This document shows positions 38,386 through 46,571 of a DNA stretch of 64,000 bases, one piece after another; the first letter of the stretch is position 1; each line of letters begins with the position of its first letter. The notes under the pieces are model-generated. The model saw only the letters and a list, made by a program, of their open reading frames with translations. It was not told the DNA's origin and did no database searches. The DNA comes from Anaerolineales bacterium. Lineage in GTDB: Bacteria; Chloroflexota; Anaerolineae; Anaerolineales; Villigracilaceae. The position numbers and the translations under genes were made by a program. The stretch covers positions 186,001-250,000 of the forward strand of contig JACKAW010000001.1 of assembly GCA_020634885.1 (NCBI GenBank). The letters run 5' to 3'.

Positions 38386-40194
38386 ATGACCGAAACAACC
38401 CTCAACCCAAAAGACCTCAACATCCCCGCCCTGCCCGCGTGGAAAGTTGTGCTTGAACTCATCCGCTTTCGCACCTGGCTGTGGATCGTTGACTTTGTCA
38501 GCGTTGCGCTTGTCCGCTTTTGCTGGCAGGTCGGACCCGCACTCATTATGAAAGCCTTCTTCGACTACCTGACCGGTGAAGCGCAATTGACCTTCGGTAT
38601 TTGGACTATTGTTGCATTTCTCGTCGCTCTCGTATTTGGACGTTTGCTTTCAACCTACGGTTTCTACTATGCCGATGTTCCCATCTTCGCAGACATGGGC
38701 ACGCTGCTGCGCAAGAATTTACTCACGCATATTCTCAAACGTCCCGGCGCGTCACAACTCCCAGATTCGGCAGGTGAAGCCATCAGCCGTTTCAAAAATG
38801 ACGTGCAGGAATTGCCGCTCTTCGTCATCCTTGTCAACGACGTGATGGTCGGCATTGCCATCATCTTCTACTCCATTTACTTGATGGCGCAGATCAGTCC
38901 TTCGGTTACGCTCATGGCGCTTATTCCACTGGTCATCGTTGGCATTATCGCCAACATCGCCACCAAGCGCATCGAGCACTACCGCAGTGCGTCGCGTCAA
39001 TCCGCAGGTAAGGTGACGGGCTTCATCGGCGAATTCTTTGGCGCCGTGCAAGCCGTGAAAATTGCGACCGCTGAAAAGAATATCATCAACCACTTTCACG
39101 GCATCAACGATGAACGCCGCAAGTTAACCGTGCGTGACAAGTTGTTTGACGAAGTGCTGCGCTCGCTGTATCGCAACACGTCCACGCTCAGCACAGGCGT
39201 GATCCTTCTGCTCGTTGCTCAGTCCATGCGTACAGGCAATTTCACACTCGGCGATTTCTCGCTCTTCGTTTACCTCCTGCAAAGCATGGGCGATCTCACC
39301 ACTCTCGGCGGCGAACTCTGGGCACGTTACAAACAAATGGATGTCTCTGTCAAGCGCATGTACCGTCTGATGGAAAATGCTCCGCTGGACGCGCTTGTTG
39401 AACATGCAAAAATAGACTTGGATCACGAACTGCCCGAAGTGACCTACCCGACGAAAACCGCCTCAGACCGACTGAACGAACTGGTCGCTGACCATCTGAC
39501 CTTTCACTACCCGAATTCGGTCAATGGCATCGCAGACATTTCGCTCAAAATCAAACGCGGTTCATTGACGGTCATCACCGGTCGCATTGGCTCTGGAAAG
39601 ACGACACTACTTCGCACATTGCTGGGTCTGCTCCCCGCTGACTCAGGCGAAGTCCGTTGGAACGGGCAAGTCATCACTGACGCTGGCAATTTCTTCGTCC
39701 CGCCGCGTGCCGCCTACACTGCTCAAGTGCCACGTCTCTTTAGCAATAGTTTGCGAAATAATATTTTGCTCGGTATGAACAAAAGCGACGACGAGATATA
39801 TAAATCCACCAAACTCGCCGTCATGGACAGAGACTTGGAAATCCTCGATGACGACCTCGAAACGATGGTCGGCTCACGCGGCGTCAAACTCTCTGGCGGA
39901 CAAGCCCAACGCACCGCCGCCGCCCGCATGTTCATCCGCGACACTGAACTGGTCGTCTTCGATGACCTCTCAAGTGCGCTGGATGTAGAAACCGAACGTC
40001 AACTTTGGGAGCGCATCTTTGAATCAGGCAACGAACTGACTTGTCTCGTTGTCTCCCATCGCCGTCCGCTCTTGAGGCGCGCTGACCATATCATCGTGAT
40101 GAAAGACGGCAAAGTAGAATCCGAAGGCGCGCTCGATGAACTCTTGGAAAAGAGTCAGGAAATGCGTGAGCTTTGGAAATTGGAAGAACAATAA
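38386..40194 (+). CDS. ABC exporter subunit, degenerate ATPase site
   Basis: Partner half-transporter of 602 residues: six-helix domain (about 20-330) and ATPase. Walker A GRIGSGKTT and signature KLSGGQAQ are intact, but Walker B is VVFDDLSSALD, where the catalytic Glu is Asp. The H-loop His (VSHRRPL) is retained. This asymmetry is typical of heterodimeric exporters such as TM287/288 and BmrCD, where one site is degenerate. It follows its partner after a 100-base repeat-containing spacer and is read in the same direction. Confidence 0.93.
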   Translation: MTETTLNPKDLNIPALPAWKVVLELIRFRTWLWIVDFVSVALVRFCWQVGPALIMKAFFDYLTGEAQLTFGIWTIVAFLVALVFGRLLSTYGFYYADVPIFADMGTLLRKNLLTHILKRPGASQLPDSAGEAISRFKNDVQELPLFVILVNDVMVGIAIIFYSIYLMAQISPSVTLMALIPLVIVGIIANIATKRIEHYRSASRQSAGKVTGFIGEFFGAVQAVKIATAEKNIINHFHGINDERRKLTVRDKLFDEVLRSLYRNTSTLSTGVILLLVAQSMRTGNFTLGDFSLFVYLLQSMGDLTTLGGELWARYKQMDVSVKRMYRLMENAPLDALVEHAKIDLDHELPEVTYPTKTASDRLNELVADHLTFHYPNSVNGIADISLKIKRGSLTVITGRIGSGKTTLLRTLLGLLPADSGEVRWNGQVITDAGNFFVPPRAAYTAQVPRLFSNSLRNNILLGMNKSDDEIYKSTKLAVMDRDLEILDDDLETMVGSRGVKLSGGQAQRTAAARMFIRDTELVVFDDLSSALDVETERQLWERIFESGNELTCLVVSHRRPLLRRADHIIVMKDGKVESEGALDELLEKSQEMRELWKLEEQ

Positions 40195-40195
40195 A

Positions 40196-40271
40196 TAACC
40201 ACAAAGGAATAAAGGGTCACGAAGGAAACCCATAAAAACCTTCGTGTACCTTTGTGACCCTTCGTGGTTGA
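40196..40271 (+). repeat. TTCGTG-type repeat, copy 3, long inverted repeat
   Basis: The most complete copy: AACCACAAAGG...AAAGGGTCACGAAGG on the left and CCTTCGTG...CCTTTGTGACCCTTCGTGGTT on the right form a stem of about 30 bases with interruptions. It lies between the second ABC gene and the NTF2-like gene. Confidence 0.7.
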
Positions 40272-40284
40272 AAGAGAGATTTTC

Positions 40285-40743
40285 ATGACCCAACCTACCT
40301 CCTCCGACCTCATCCGCGCCGCACGCGAAGCCTTCAACCGCGCAATCGCCGAGAAAGACGCAAGGCGCATCCGCCCGCTGCTGGCAGCGAGTTATCATCT
40401 GGTTACCGGTCGCAGCGACCAGTTCCACGGAGCCGACGAGGAAGAAATACGTTGGGCTGATCTTTTCAAACAAGACCCAACCGCCGTCTATCATCGAACC
40501 CCGCGCGAGATCACCGCCAATGATTCTTGGGGCATCGCCGAAGAACTCGGCAACTGGCAAGGCGAGTACGCCATAAATGGAGAACTCGTCCGCGCCTCAG
40601 GTGTCTACGCCGCCAAATGGCAGCGCACCACACAAGGCAACTGGGTCTTGCAGGCAGAAATTTTCACTACAATTAAGTATGATGAACGTTGTATTCCGCC
40701 AGACCCAATCGATTCGCAGGGCGGGCTTGTAGCCCGCCAATAA
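40285..40743 (+). CDS. NTF2-like/SnoaL-fold protein
   Basis: A 152-residue protein with the cone-shaped NTF2-like fold pattern: an N-terminal helix (AAREAFNRAIAEKDARRIRPLL), SYHLVTGRSDQFHGAD and a final strand GNWVLQAEIFTTI, similar to DUF4440 ketosteroid-isomerase-like proteins. The C-terminal DSQGGLVARQ is encoded by a repeat hairpin at 40720 and probably represents a repeat insertion that changed the C-terminus. GAGAG precedes the ATG at 40285. Substrate unknown. Confidence 0.75.
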   Translation: MTQPTSSDLIRAAREAFNRAIAEKDARRIRPLLAASYHLVTGRSDQFHGADEEEIRWADLFKQDPTAVYHRTPREITANDSWGIAEELGNWQGEYAINGELVRASGVYAAKWQRTTQGNWVLQAEIFTTIKYDERCIPPDPIDSQGGLVARQ

Positions 40744-40767
40744 AGTTTGTCAGGCTAAAAGCCTGAC
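40720..40767 (+). repeat. Two adjacent short hairpins at the end of the NTF2-like gene
   Basis: GGCGGGC-TTGTA-GCCCGCC (40720-40738) overlaps the last codons, and GTCAGGCT-AAA-AGCCTGAC (40749-40767) follows. They look like small dispersed palindromes that could double as transcription stop signals. Confidence 0.6.
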
Positions 40768-40785
40768 CTACAGAAAGACAACCTC

Positions 40786-42207
40786 ATGGACATCATCACA
40801 GGAAAAATCCTGAAACTCAACAACTGGGAAGATGGCAAAGCCATTGGGCTTGCCAAAGAAGCCGGGAACAAAATGATCGCCAACGGCATGGAACGTGACG
40901 CGGCTCTTTCCGCGCTCGAGGCGGTTCGCGCCAACCCGGGCCATTATCTCGCCGACACCTTGCTCTCCGACCTCGCCCGCGAATTTCTGCGCAAGAATAA
41001 GAACAACGAGCCAACCGAAGAAACCCTGCGCGAGTCACCGCTTCCCTTCCCCATCTGGGGCGTGGACCATATTGACCCTGAAGCCATCAAGCAGATGGAA
41101 AACGCCATGCGCCTGCCTGTGACCGTCACCGGCGCGCTCATGCCCGATGCGCATGTTGGCTATGGACTCCCAATCGGCGGCGTACTAGCGACTGAAAATG
41201 TCGTCATCCCCTACGCCGTCGGCGTGGACATCGCCTGCCGTATGCGCTTGTCGCTGTATGAAGTCTCACCGATTCTCATCGGTCAGAAGAAAGGCATGTT
41301 CGAAAACGCCCTCTGGGACGAAACCGCCTTCGGCATGGGCGCGGCATGGAAAGGCAGCAAACGCGCCCAACATCAAGTATTAGACGATGAAGCCTGGCTT
41401 GCGACCAAACAATTGCGGACGTTGAAAGACACCGCCATGAATCAACTTGGCACGAGCGGCACGGGCAATCACTTCGTAGAGTGGGGTTCGTTCCGCTTGC
41501 ATGAGCCGATGTTCGGCTTGCAGCCCGGCGAATACCTTGCCTTGCTCTCGCACAGCGGTTCCCGTGGAGTCGGCGCGAAGATCGCAGACCGTTTTAGCAA
41601 ACTTGCAAGAGAAAAGCATCCCGATCTTGATCCCAGCGTCAAACACCTCGCATGGCTCACGCTTGATTCAGAAGACGGTCAGGAATACTGGCTTTCAATG
41701 GAACTGGCGGGTCGCTTTGCTTCGGCAAATCACTACATCATCCACAAACGTGTGGCGGCGGCGGTTGGTCTGAAAGAAGTGGCAGTGGTTGAAAATCACC
41801 ACAACTTTGCATGGCGCGAAAAACTGCCCGATGGACGCGAAGTCATTGTCCACCGCAAGGGAGCCACGCCCGCGGGAGCCGGAGTTCTCGGCGTGATCCC
41901 CGGCTCAATGGGAGATGCAGGCTTCGTCGTCAGAGGAAGAGGCGTGAGCGAGTCGCTTGAGTCCGCTTCACATGGGGCTGGTCGCCGTATGAGCCGCAGA
42001 GTCGCTGTAAACTCCATCAGCAAACGCGAACGGGACGACTACCTCAAAGAGCGCGGAGTCACCCTGCTCGGCGGCGGTATCGACGAGTCGCCGCAAGCGT
42101 ACAAAGCGATCGATGAGGTCATCACCGCCCAGCACGATCTGGTGGATGTGATCGGCAAGTTCACCCCACGCATCGTCCGCATGGCAGATGAGCCGGGAGA
42201 TATTTAA
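40786..42207 (+). CDS. rtcB: RtcB-family RNA ligase
   Basis: Protein of 473 residues of the RtcB 3'-phosphate/5'-hydroxyl RNA ligase family. Conserved blocks are PDAHVGYGLPIGGVLA with metal ligands, VGVDIACRM (consensus VGVDIGCGM; the metal-binding Cys is kept), GTGNHFVEWG, SHSGSRGVG, ENHHNFAW and the guanylate-accepting His in HRKGATPAG. Archease is not nearby. The ACRM variant suggests a divergent RtcB subgroup. It stands alone between repeat hairpins and the zincin-like gene, on its own likely transcript. Confidence 0.9.
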   Translation: MDIITGKILKLNNWEDGKAIGLAKEAGNKMIANGMERDAALSALEAVRANPGHYLADTLLSDLAREFLRKNKNNEPTEETLRESPLPFPIWGVDHIDPEAIKQMENAMRLPVTVTGALMPDAHVGYGLPIGGVLATENVVIPYAVGVDIACRMRLSLYEVSPILIGQKKGMFENALWDETAFGMGAAWKGSKRAQHQVLDDEAWLATKQLRTLKDTAMNQLGTSGTGNHFVEWGSFRLHEPMFGLQPGEYLALLSHSGSRGVGAKIADRFSKLAREKHPDLDPSVKHLAWLTLDSEDGQEYWLSMELAGRFASANHYIIHKRVAAAVGLKEVAVVENHHNFAWREKLPDGREVIVHRKGATPAGAGVLGVIPGSMGDAGFVVRGRGVSESLESASHGAGRRMSRRVAVNSISKRERDDYLKERGVTLLGGGIDESPQAYKAIDEVITAQHDLVDVIGKFTPRIVRMADEPGDI

Positions 42208-42216
42208 TAGAATAAC

Positions 42217-42245
42217 GCGCCGGTCATTTATAAAGTGACCGGCGC
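42217..42245 (+). terminator. Perfect hairpin after rtcB
   Basis: A 10-bp perfect stem (GCGCCGGTCA with TGACCGGCGC) around a 9-base loop, 10 bases after the rtcB stop. The following ATTTACAATAAA is only moderately U-rich, so it may be a weak terminator or mRNA-stabilising hairpin. Confidence 0.65.
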
Positions 42246-42288
42246 ATTTACAATAAAGAAGAATGCTTTTGACTACGCGCAAAAAAGA

Positions 42289-42888
42289 ATGGAGGAATTA
42301 AGTTTCATACCCCTACCCTACGCCAATCTTAAAATTTTCTCTGCGGACGTTAAAAATTTTCCCACTCCAACATACTGGTTATATAATGCGCAAACTCAAT
42401 TTGTAGAAAGGCGCCCGCTGATGTCTAAACCTGCTTTCCGTGTCTATTTCAATGACAACAAACAATGGGTCAACATATATGTGGCGAAGAACCCCGCCCA
42501 CTTTAAGCGCAAGAATCAGTGCCATGCGTATTATATTGCGGCAGAAACCCGCAAACAGCGCGAGGGGCTTTTTGGCTATATTTACCTGAGTGAGTTAAAT
42601 TTCTCTCCCATGGCGCACGAGTTGGTGGCGCACGAGGTGCAACACCTTATCTTTGACTGGGTGCTTACACGCAAAGGGATGAAAATGACGGAGCAGAATG
42701 AAGAGCGCATCGCCACCATGACCGGGGAAATCTCACGCCGGATTTGGCGAAAATATGAGCGCTGGGAAAATGCCCAAAAAGCAGTTCAATTGCGTGAGGC
42801 AAAACGCCTGGCAAATGCCAGAAAACGAAGGGCGCTCCTGACACCCAATCGTAAGACAGCAAATTCCTACGCCCGAGCACGAAGATAA
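42289..42888 (+). CDS. Zincin-like metallopeptidase domain protein, unknown function
   Basis: A 199-residue protein with an HExxH zinc motif: HELVAHEVQHLIFDW (about residues 110-124). Mixed strands precede it (MSKPAFRVYFN, KQWVNIYVAKN) and a highly basic helical C-terminus follows (Arg/Lys/Ala-rich after residue 150). I placed the start at ATG 42289, after the rtcB hairpin; an in-frame GTG at 42235 lies within that hairpin. No good ribosome binding site is visible. A terminator follows. No named family recognised. Confidence 0.6.
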   Translation: MEELSFIPLPYANLKIFSADVKNFPTPTYWLYNAQTQFVERRPLMSKPAFRVYFNDNKQWVNIYVAKNPAHFKRKNQCHAYYIAAETRKQREGLFGYIYLSELNFSPMAHELVAHEVQHLIFDWVLTRKGMKMTEQNEERIATMTGEISRRIWRKYERWENAQKAVQLREAKRLANARKRRALLTPNRKTANSYARARR

Positions 42889-42898
42889 ACTGAAATGC

Positions 42899-42935
42899 AA
42901 AAAGACGGACACACTGCAACGTGTCCATCTTTTTT
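42899..42935 (+). terminator. Terminator after the zincin-like gene
   Basis: AAAAAGACGGACAC with GTGTCCATCTTTTT, one mismatch in the stem, loop of about 8, then further T's. Confidence 0.8.
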
Positions 42936-42953
42936 ATGCATTTGAACTTCCGA

Positions 42954-42959
42954 TATAAT
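42954..42959 (+). promoter_or_regulatory. -10 box giving a probable leaderless transcript
   Basis: TATAAT ends 7 bases before the ATG at 42966. Transcription would start about at the A of the start codon, so the mRNA is probably leaderless; no ribosome binding site is present. Confidence 0.55.
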
Positions 42960-42965
42960 GACTTT

Positions 42966-43583
42966 ATGCATATTCGACCCACCGACCCATATTTTCAAGA
43001 AATCTTACTAAAGTACGCACAAGAATCAGACCCCGCCCGACGCAAAGAGGCTGAAAATACGATCTGGCAAAAATACGGTACGGAATGTACTGCCTTTGTG
43101 TTGGATATGTCCAGCTTTTCGCTTTTGACACGCAAATACGGAATCGTTCATTACCTTGCGATGATCCGACGAATGCAATTGACAGTTCAGCCCATCATTA
43201 CTGATCACGGGGGAATGGTTGTCAAATTTGAGGCGGATAATTGCTTTGCGTCCTTTCCCGAACCTGCTTCCGCGGTTCGTGCTGCCACTACCACTCAACA
43301 CGCCATTGCCGCCGCGAATCTGATCACCCCTGACGATATGGATATTCACGTCAGTATTGGCATTGATTACGGCAAAACCCTTGTGCTTGAAGACGACATG
43401 TTCGGCGAAGCCGTCAACCGTGCGTGCAAATTAGGAGAAGATATTGGCAGGGCGAATGAAATTCTCATCACCAAAGAGGCATCGGAATTAATTCCCGATA
43501 CCAGTCAATTTCAACGCAAGCCGATTGAAGTAAGCATTGGCGGGGTAAATTTTCAGGCGTTTCAAGTTGTTTATCAAAAATAA
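42966..43583 (+). CDS. Adenylate/guanylate cyclase-domain protein
   Basis: A 205-residue protein with a class III nucleotidyl cyclase-like core: ECTAFVLDMSSFSLLTRKYG carries the first metal-Asp region and IHVSIGIDYGKTLVLEDDMFGEAVNRACKLGEDIGRANEILIT the second half. Several catalytic residues seem to be altered, and the domain is compact, so cyclase activity is uncertain. The gene starts directly after a -10 box, suggesting leaderless translation. It converges with gltX at a bidirectional terminator. Confidence 0.75.
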   Translation: MHIRPTDPYFQEILLKYAQESDPARRKEAENTIWQKYGTECTAFVLDMSSFSLLTRKYGIVHYLAMIRRMQLTVQPIITDHGGMVVKFEADNCFASFPEPASAVRAATTTQHAIAAANLITPDDMDIHVSIGIDYGKTLVLEDDMFGEAVNRACKLGEDIGRANEILITKEASELIPDTSQFQRKPIEVSIGGVNFQAFQVVYQK

Positions 43584-43611
43584 AAAGAAACGGTGAGCGC
43601 CGTTTCTTTTT
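43582..43611. terminator. Bidirectional terminator between cyclase-like gene and gltX
   Basis: A 12-bp perfect stem (AAAAAGAAACGG with CCGTTTCTTTTT), loop of 6, A and T tracts on both sides. Confidence 0.88.
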
Positions 43612-43622
43612 ATTTAGCCAAG

Positions 43623-45104
43623 TTATAGCTTTTCCAGTATTTCAGCCGCATTCTGAATTCGTTTCAGGCAGATATCCCGCCCGATAATTTCCATGCTTTC
43701 AAACAGCGGCGGGCTGACTTTTTGTCCTGTGACGGCAACACGCAGGATTCCAAACACCTGACCCGCGCTAAAGCCGCTCTCTTCTACGTATGCCCGCATA
43801 GGCTCTTCGCATCGTTCGTGACTTATATCTGGTTGCGCTGCCAGAATTTGGTACGCCCTTTGAGCGATCTCTGCGCATTGCTTTGCATCCAATCCTTTGG
43901 CAATGAGGTCTTCGGGGCTGGGGACTACATCATCTTTGAAGAAGAATGCGCCGAATGAGATGCAATCATCCAAAGTGGTGAGGCGTTCACGAATCAGCGG
44001 AATGATTTTCAGCAGAACGTCGTCTTTGACGTTGAGCCCCTCACGGGTAAAGTAAGGCTTGAGGCGGGCTGCCAGGTCTTCGGTTGTCATGAGGCGAATG
44101 TGCGTCGCGTTGAAATGATCCAGCCTTTGGAAGTTGATCGCGGCGGGGGAAGGTGTCAACGAATCTATGGAGAAGCGCTCGATCATTTGATCGACGGTCA
44201 TCACGTCATCTTCTGCAACGCCCCAGCCCATTAAGCCAGACCAATTTAATACGCCTTCAGGAGTGAAGCCAAGTTCTTGCATGTCTTTTATGAAGATGGA
44301 GTAGCCGTCTTTCATGGCTTGCGCCGCTTCGCGTTTGGACATTTTGCCTTTGCCGCTCGGTTTGAGAAAGACAGAGAGATGTACCCAGGTGGGTTCGTCC
44401 CAGCCGAAAGCGCGGACAATGTTTACATGCAGCGGAAAAGTACCGAGCCACTCCGAGCCGCGCATCACATGAGTAATCTGCATTTCGTGGTCGTCAACGA
44501 TGGCGGCAAGGTGATACGTTGGCAAGCCGTCTGTTTTGAGAATGACCTGGTCGTTTAGCTGCTTATTCTCAGTGGTGATATCACCGCGCAGGTGATCGTG
44601 TGCCACGGTTACGCCTTCCTTCGGCATTTTGAATCGGATGGTATGGGCTTCGCCATTGGCAATGCGTTTGGCGGCTTCATCCGGGTCGAGGTTGCGGCAA
44701 GTGCCATCATAATGAGGGTTTTCTTTGCGATCCATCTGTGCCTTGCGGACTTTATCAAGATGTTCTGGTGTGCAGAAACATGGGAAGGCGTGCCCTTTAT
44801 CCACTAATACTTTGGCGTGTGCTTGATAAATTTCGCGCCGTTCGGTTTGACGGTACGGTCCATAAGGTCCGCCGATATCGGGACCTTCATCGTAGTTCAA
44901 GCCCAGCCAACGCAAGCCGTCCATAATTTCCTGCTCTGCGCCGGGGACGGTTCGTTTCAGGTCGGTATCTTCGATGCGCAGAATAAATTGCCCGCCCGTT
45001 TTTTTGGCGAGTAGATAGTCATACAATGCAACCCGGGCAGTGCCGAGATGCATGTGTCCGGTTGGCGATGGGGCGATGCGGGTACGAGCGGGTTTGATGG
45101 ACAA
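43623..45104 (-). CDS. gltX: Glutamyl-tRNA synthetase
   Basis: Class I synthetase of 493 residues. The HIGH-like motif lies in TRIAPSPTGHMHLGTARVALYDYLLA (about 8-33), the zinc-like Cys segment is FPCFCTPEHLDKV, and the KMSKS motif is GKMSKREAAQAM. The start is TTG at 45104, supported by AAGGAG 8 bases upstream. It is the last gene of the cell-shape/division block, 22 bases after rodA, so it is probably co-transcribed from the mre promoter region or an internal promoter. Confidence 0.95.
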   Translation of the reverse strand: MSIKPARTRIAPSPTGHMHLGTARVALYDYLLAKKTGGQFILRIEDTDLKRTVPGAEQEIMDGLRWLGLNYDEGPDIGGPYGPYRQTERREIYQAHAKVLVDKGHAFPCFCTPEHLDKVRKAQMDRKENPHYDGTCRNLDPDEAAKRIANGEAHTIRFKMPKEGVTVAHDHLRGDITTENKQLNDQVILKTDGLPTYHLAAIVDDHEMQITHVMRGSEWLGTFPLHVNIVRAFGWDEPTWVHLSVFLKPSGKGKMSKREAAQAMKDGYSIFIKDMQELGFTPEGVLNWSGLMGWGVAEDDVMTVDQMIERFSIDSLTPSPAAINFQRLDHFNATHIRLMTTEDLAARLKPYFTREGLNVKDDVLLKIIPLIRERLTTLDDCISFGAFFFKDDVVPSPEDLIAKGLDAKQCAEIAQRAYQILAAQPDISHERCEEPMRAYVEESGFSAGQVFGILRVAVTGQKVSPPLFESMEIIGRDICLKRIQNAAEILEKL

Positions 45105-45125
45105 TTTTGAGACTCCTTGAAAAGA

Positions 45126-46253
45126 TTAAAATTCCAATTCTTTTTGGCGCATTGCAACAGATTCAACCAAGCCTATACAGATCATTAGAGCCGTCAAACC
45201 ACTGCCGCCATAGCTTACAAATGGGAGGGGCAAGCCTGATACGGGCAACACGTTCAAGTTCATACCGATGTTCACCGATCCCTGGAAAAAGATGAGTGTT
45301 GCCACGCCAAGGGCAAGCATGGAACCTGCCACGTCCCTCGCTTTTTGTGCTGCTCGAATACAACGCCAGATAATAACACCCAGCATCAGGATAATTAGAA
45401 GGCTGCCTGCCAGACCAAATTCTTCCGAGCTGGCAGCAAAAATAAAATCGGTGTGGCGAACTTTTAGAAAGCGCAATTGCGTTTGAGTACCGTAGCCATA
45501 GCCTTCACCCAGTAAACCGCCTGCACCCACTGCAATTAATGCCTGTTGAACGTTGTATCGGTTGCCGTAGGTATCATTTGGGTCTGGCACAACAAAGTTT
45601 ACAATGCGTTCCTGTTGATAGGCTTGTAAAAATGGGATGCGAATACCAAGAACAGAGAGTGTGATCACAGTGACGAGGGCTAGCGCCCCCAAACCAGCCG
45701 CGATCATAATATGGCGGATTTGAATACCGTTCACAAAAAGCATCACTCCGAGAATCACTGAAAGCACCATTACGTTGCTTAAGTTTGGTTGAAGCAGGAT
45801 CAGACCAATAATCCACGCAGCGCGTAACACCGCTCCGATCACCCAGCGTAAGTCGCGGGGGTGGTCGCGGGTCGATTCAAAATACCGTGCAAGAATGATG
45901 ATGGCTACAATTTTGGCAAATTCAGTAGGCTGAAGAAAAAGCACACCCACTTGAAACCAACGTTGTGCGCCAAATGCGGTTTGCCCGAAACCGGTAAGTG
46001 TGACGAGAAACCCCAGGATCGCAAGGTGGATCGGGCGATACAATGCCAGCCAGTATCGATAGTCGATGGCGGCAAGGATAAATATTAATACAATGCCAAG
46101 CAGGGCAAAATAAACCTGACGAGAGGCTGAAACTGCCAGAACTTCATTACCGGCAATGGCAGAGCGGATCATTACCACACCAAAGGCGGAAGCCAATGTA
46201 ACTGCGCCAAGCAGGATGAAATCGAAGTTTCTCCAGGAAATTCCACGTATCAT
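45126..46253 (-). CDS. rodA: Rod shape-determining protein RodA (SEDS glycosyltransferase)
   Basis: Membrane peptidoglycan polymerase of 375 residues with about ten helices. SEDS family segments include GFGQTAFGAQRWFQVGVLFLQPTEFAKI with the conserved Arg/Phe/Gln region, FILAAIDYRYWLALYRP, the catalytic extracellular WxxKGxxG-like region replaced by GEGYGYGTQTQLRFLKVRHTDFIFAASSEEFG, and PLPFVSYGGSGLTALMICIGL near the C-terminus. The partner transpeptidase (mrdA) lies upstream in the same block. No clear ribosome binding site is seen at the ATG. Confidence 0.94.
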   Translation of the reverse strand: MIRGISWRNFDFILLGAVTLASAFGVVMIRSAIAGNEVLAVSASRQVYFALLGIVLIFILAAIDYRYWLALYRPIHLAILGFLVTLTGFGQTAFGAQRWFQVGVLFLQPTEFAKIVAIIILARYFESTRDHPRDLRWVIGAVLRAAWIIGLILLQPNLSNVMVLSVILGVMLFVNGIQIRHIMIAAGLGALALVTVITLSVLGIRIPFLQAYQQERIVNFVVPDPNDTYGNRYNVQQALIAVGAGGLLGEGYGYGTQTQLRFLKVRHTDFIFAASSEEFGLAGSLLIILMLGVIIWRCIRAAQKARDVAGSMLALGVATLIFFQGSVNIGMNLNVLPVSGLPLPFVSYGGSGLTALMICIGLVESVAMRQKELEF

Positions 46254-46318
46254 AGGTATAAATTAAAACATGGACTGCAACCCTGACGAGTTGAGCCCAT
46301 GCCCATAATTAGGAGGAG

Positions 46319-46570
46319 TCAACCCGCCCTATGGCGGGGCATATGTTTCAGGGGAATATCCGCTACCAATCGCTGCTCACGCCCGTCTTTTTCCAACTCG
46401 ATGCGTACGGCTTCGGGGTCAATTTCGATATATTTTGAGATAGCCTTCAACAGATCGTCTTTCAATTCATCCAATTGTCCGGGAGTCAAGTCTGTGCGGT
46501 CGTGAACCAAAACCAGTTGCAATCTTTCCTTTGCGCTGGTTGCGCTGCGTTTTCTCGAAAAAAATCCCAT
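46319..46570 (-). CDS. minE: Cell division topological specificity factor MinE
   Basis: An 83-residue MinE, the usual size. The N-terminal MGFFSRKRSATSAKERLQLVLVHDRTDL contains the membrane-targeting start and the MinD-contact helix, and the C-terminal part (LDELKDDLLKAISKYIEIDPEAVRIELE) forms the dimer sheet. The start ATG at 46570 lies one base after the minD stop codon; a longer frame reading into minD was rejected. It works with MinC and MinD to place the division septum. Confidence 0.95.
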   Translation of the reverse strand: MGFFSRKRSATSAKERLQLVLVHDRTDLTPGQLDELKDDLLKAISKYIEIDPEAVRIELEKDGREQRLVADIPLKHMPRHRAG

Positions 46571-46571
46571 A

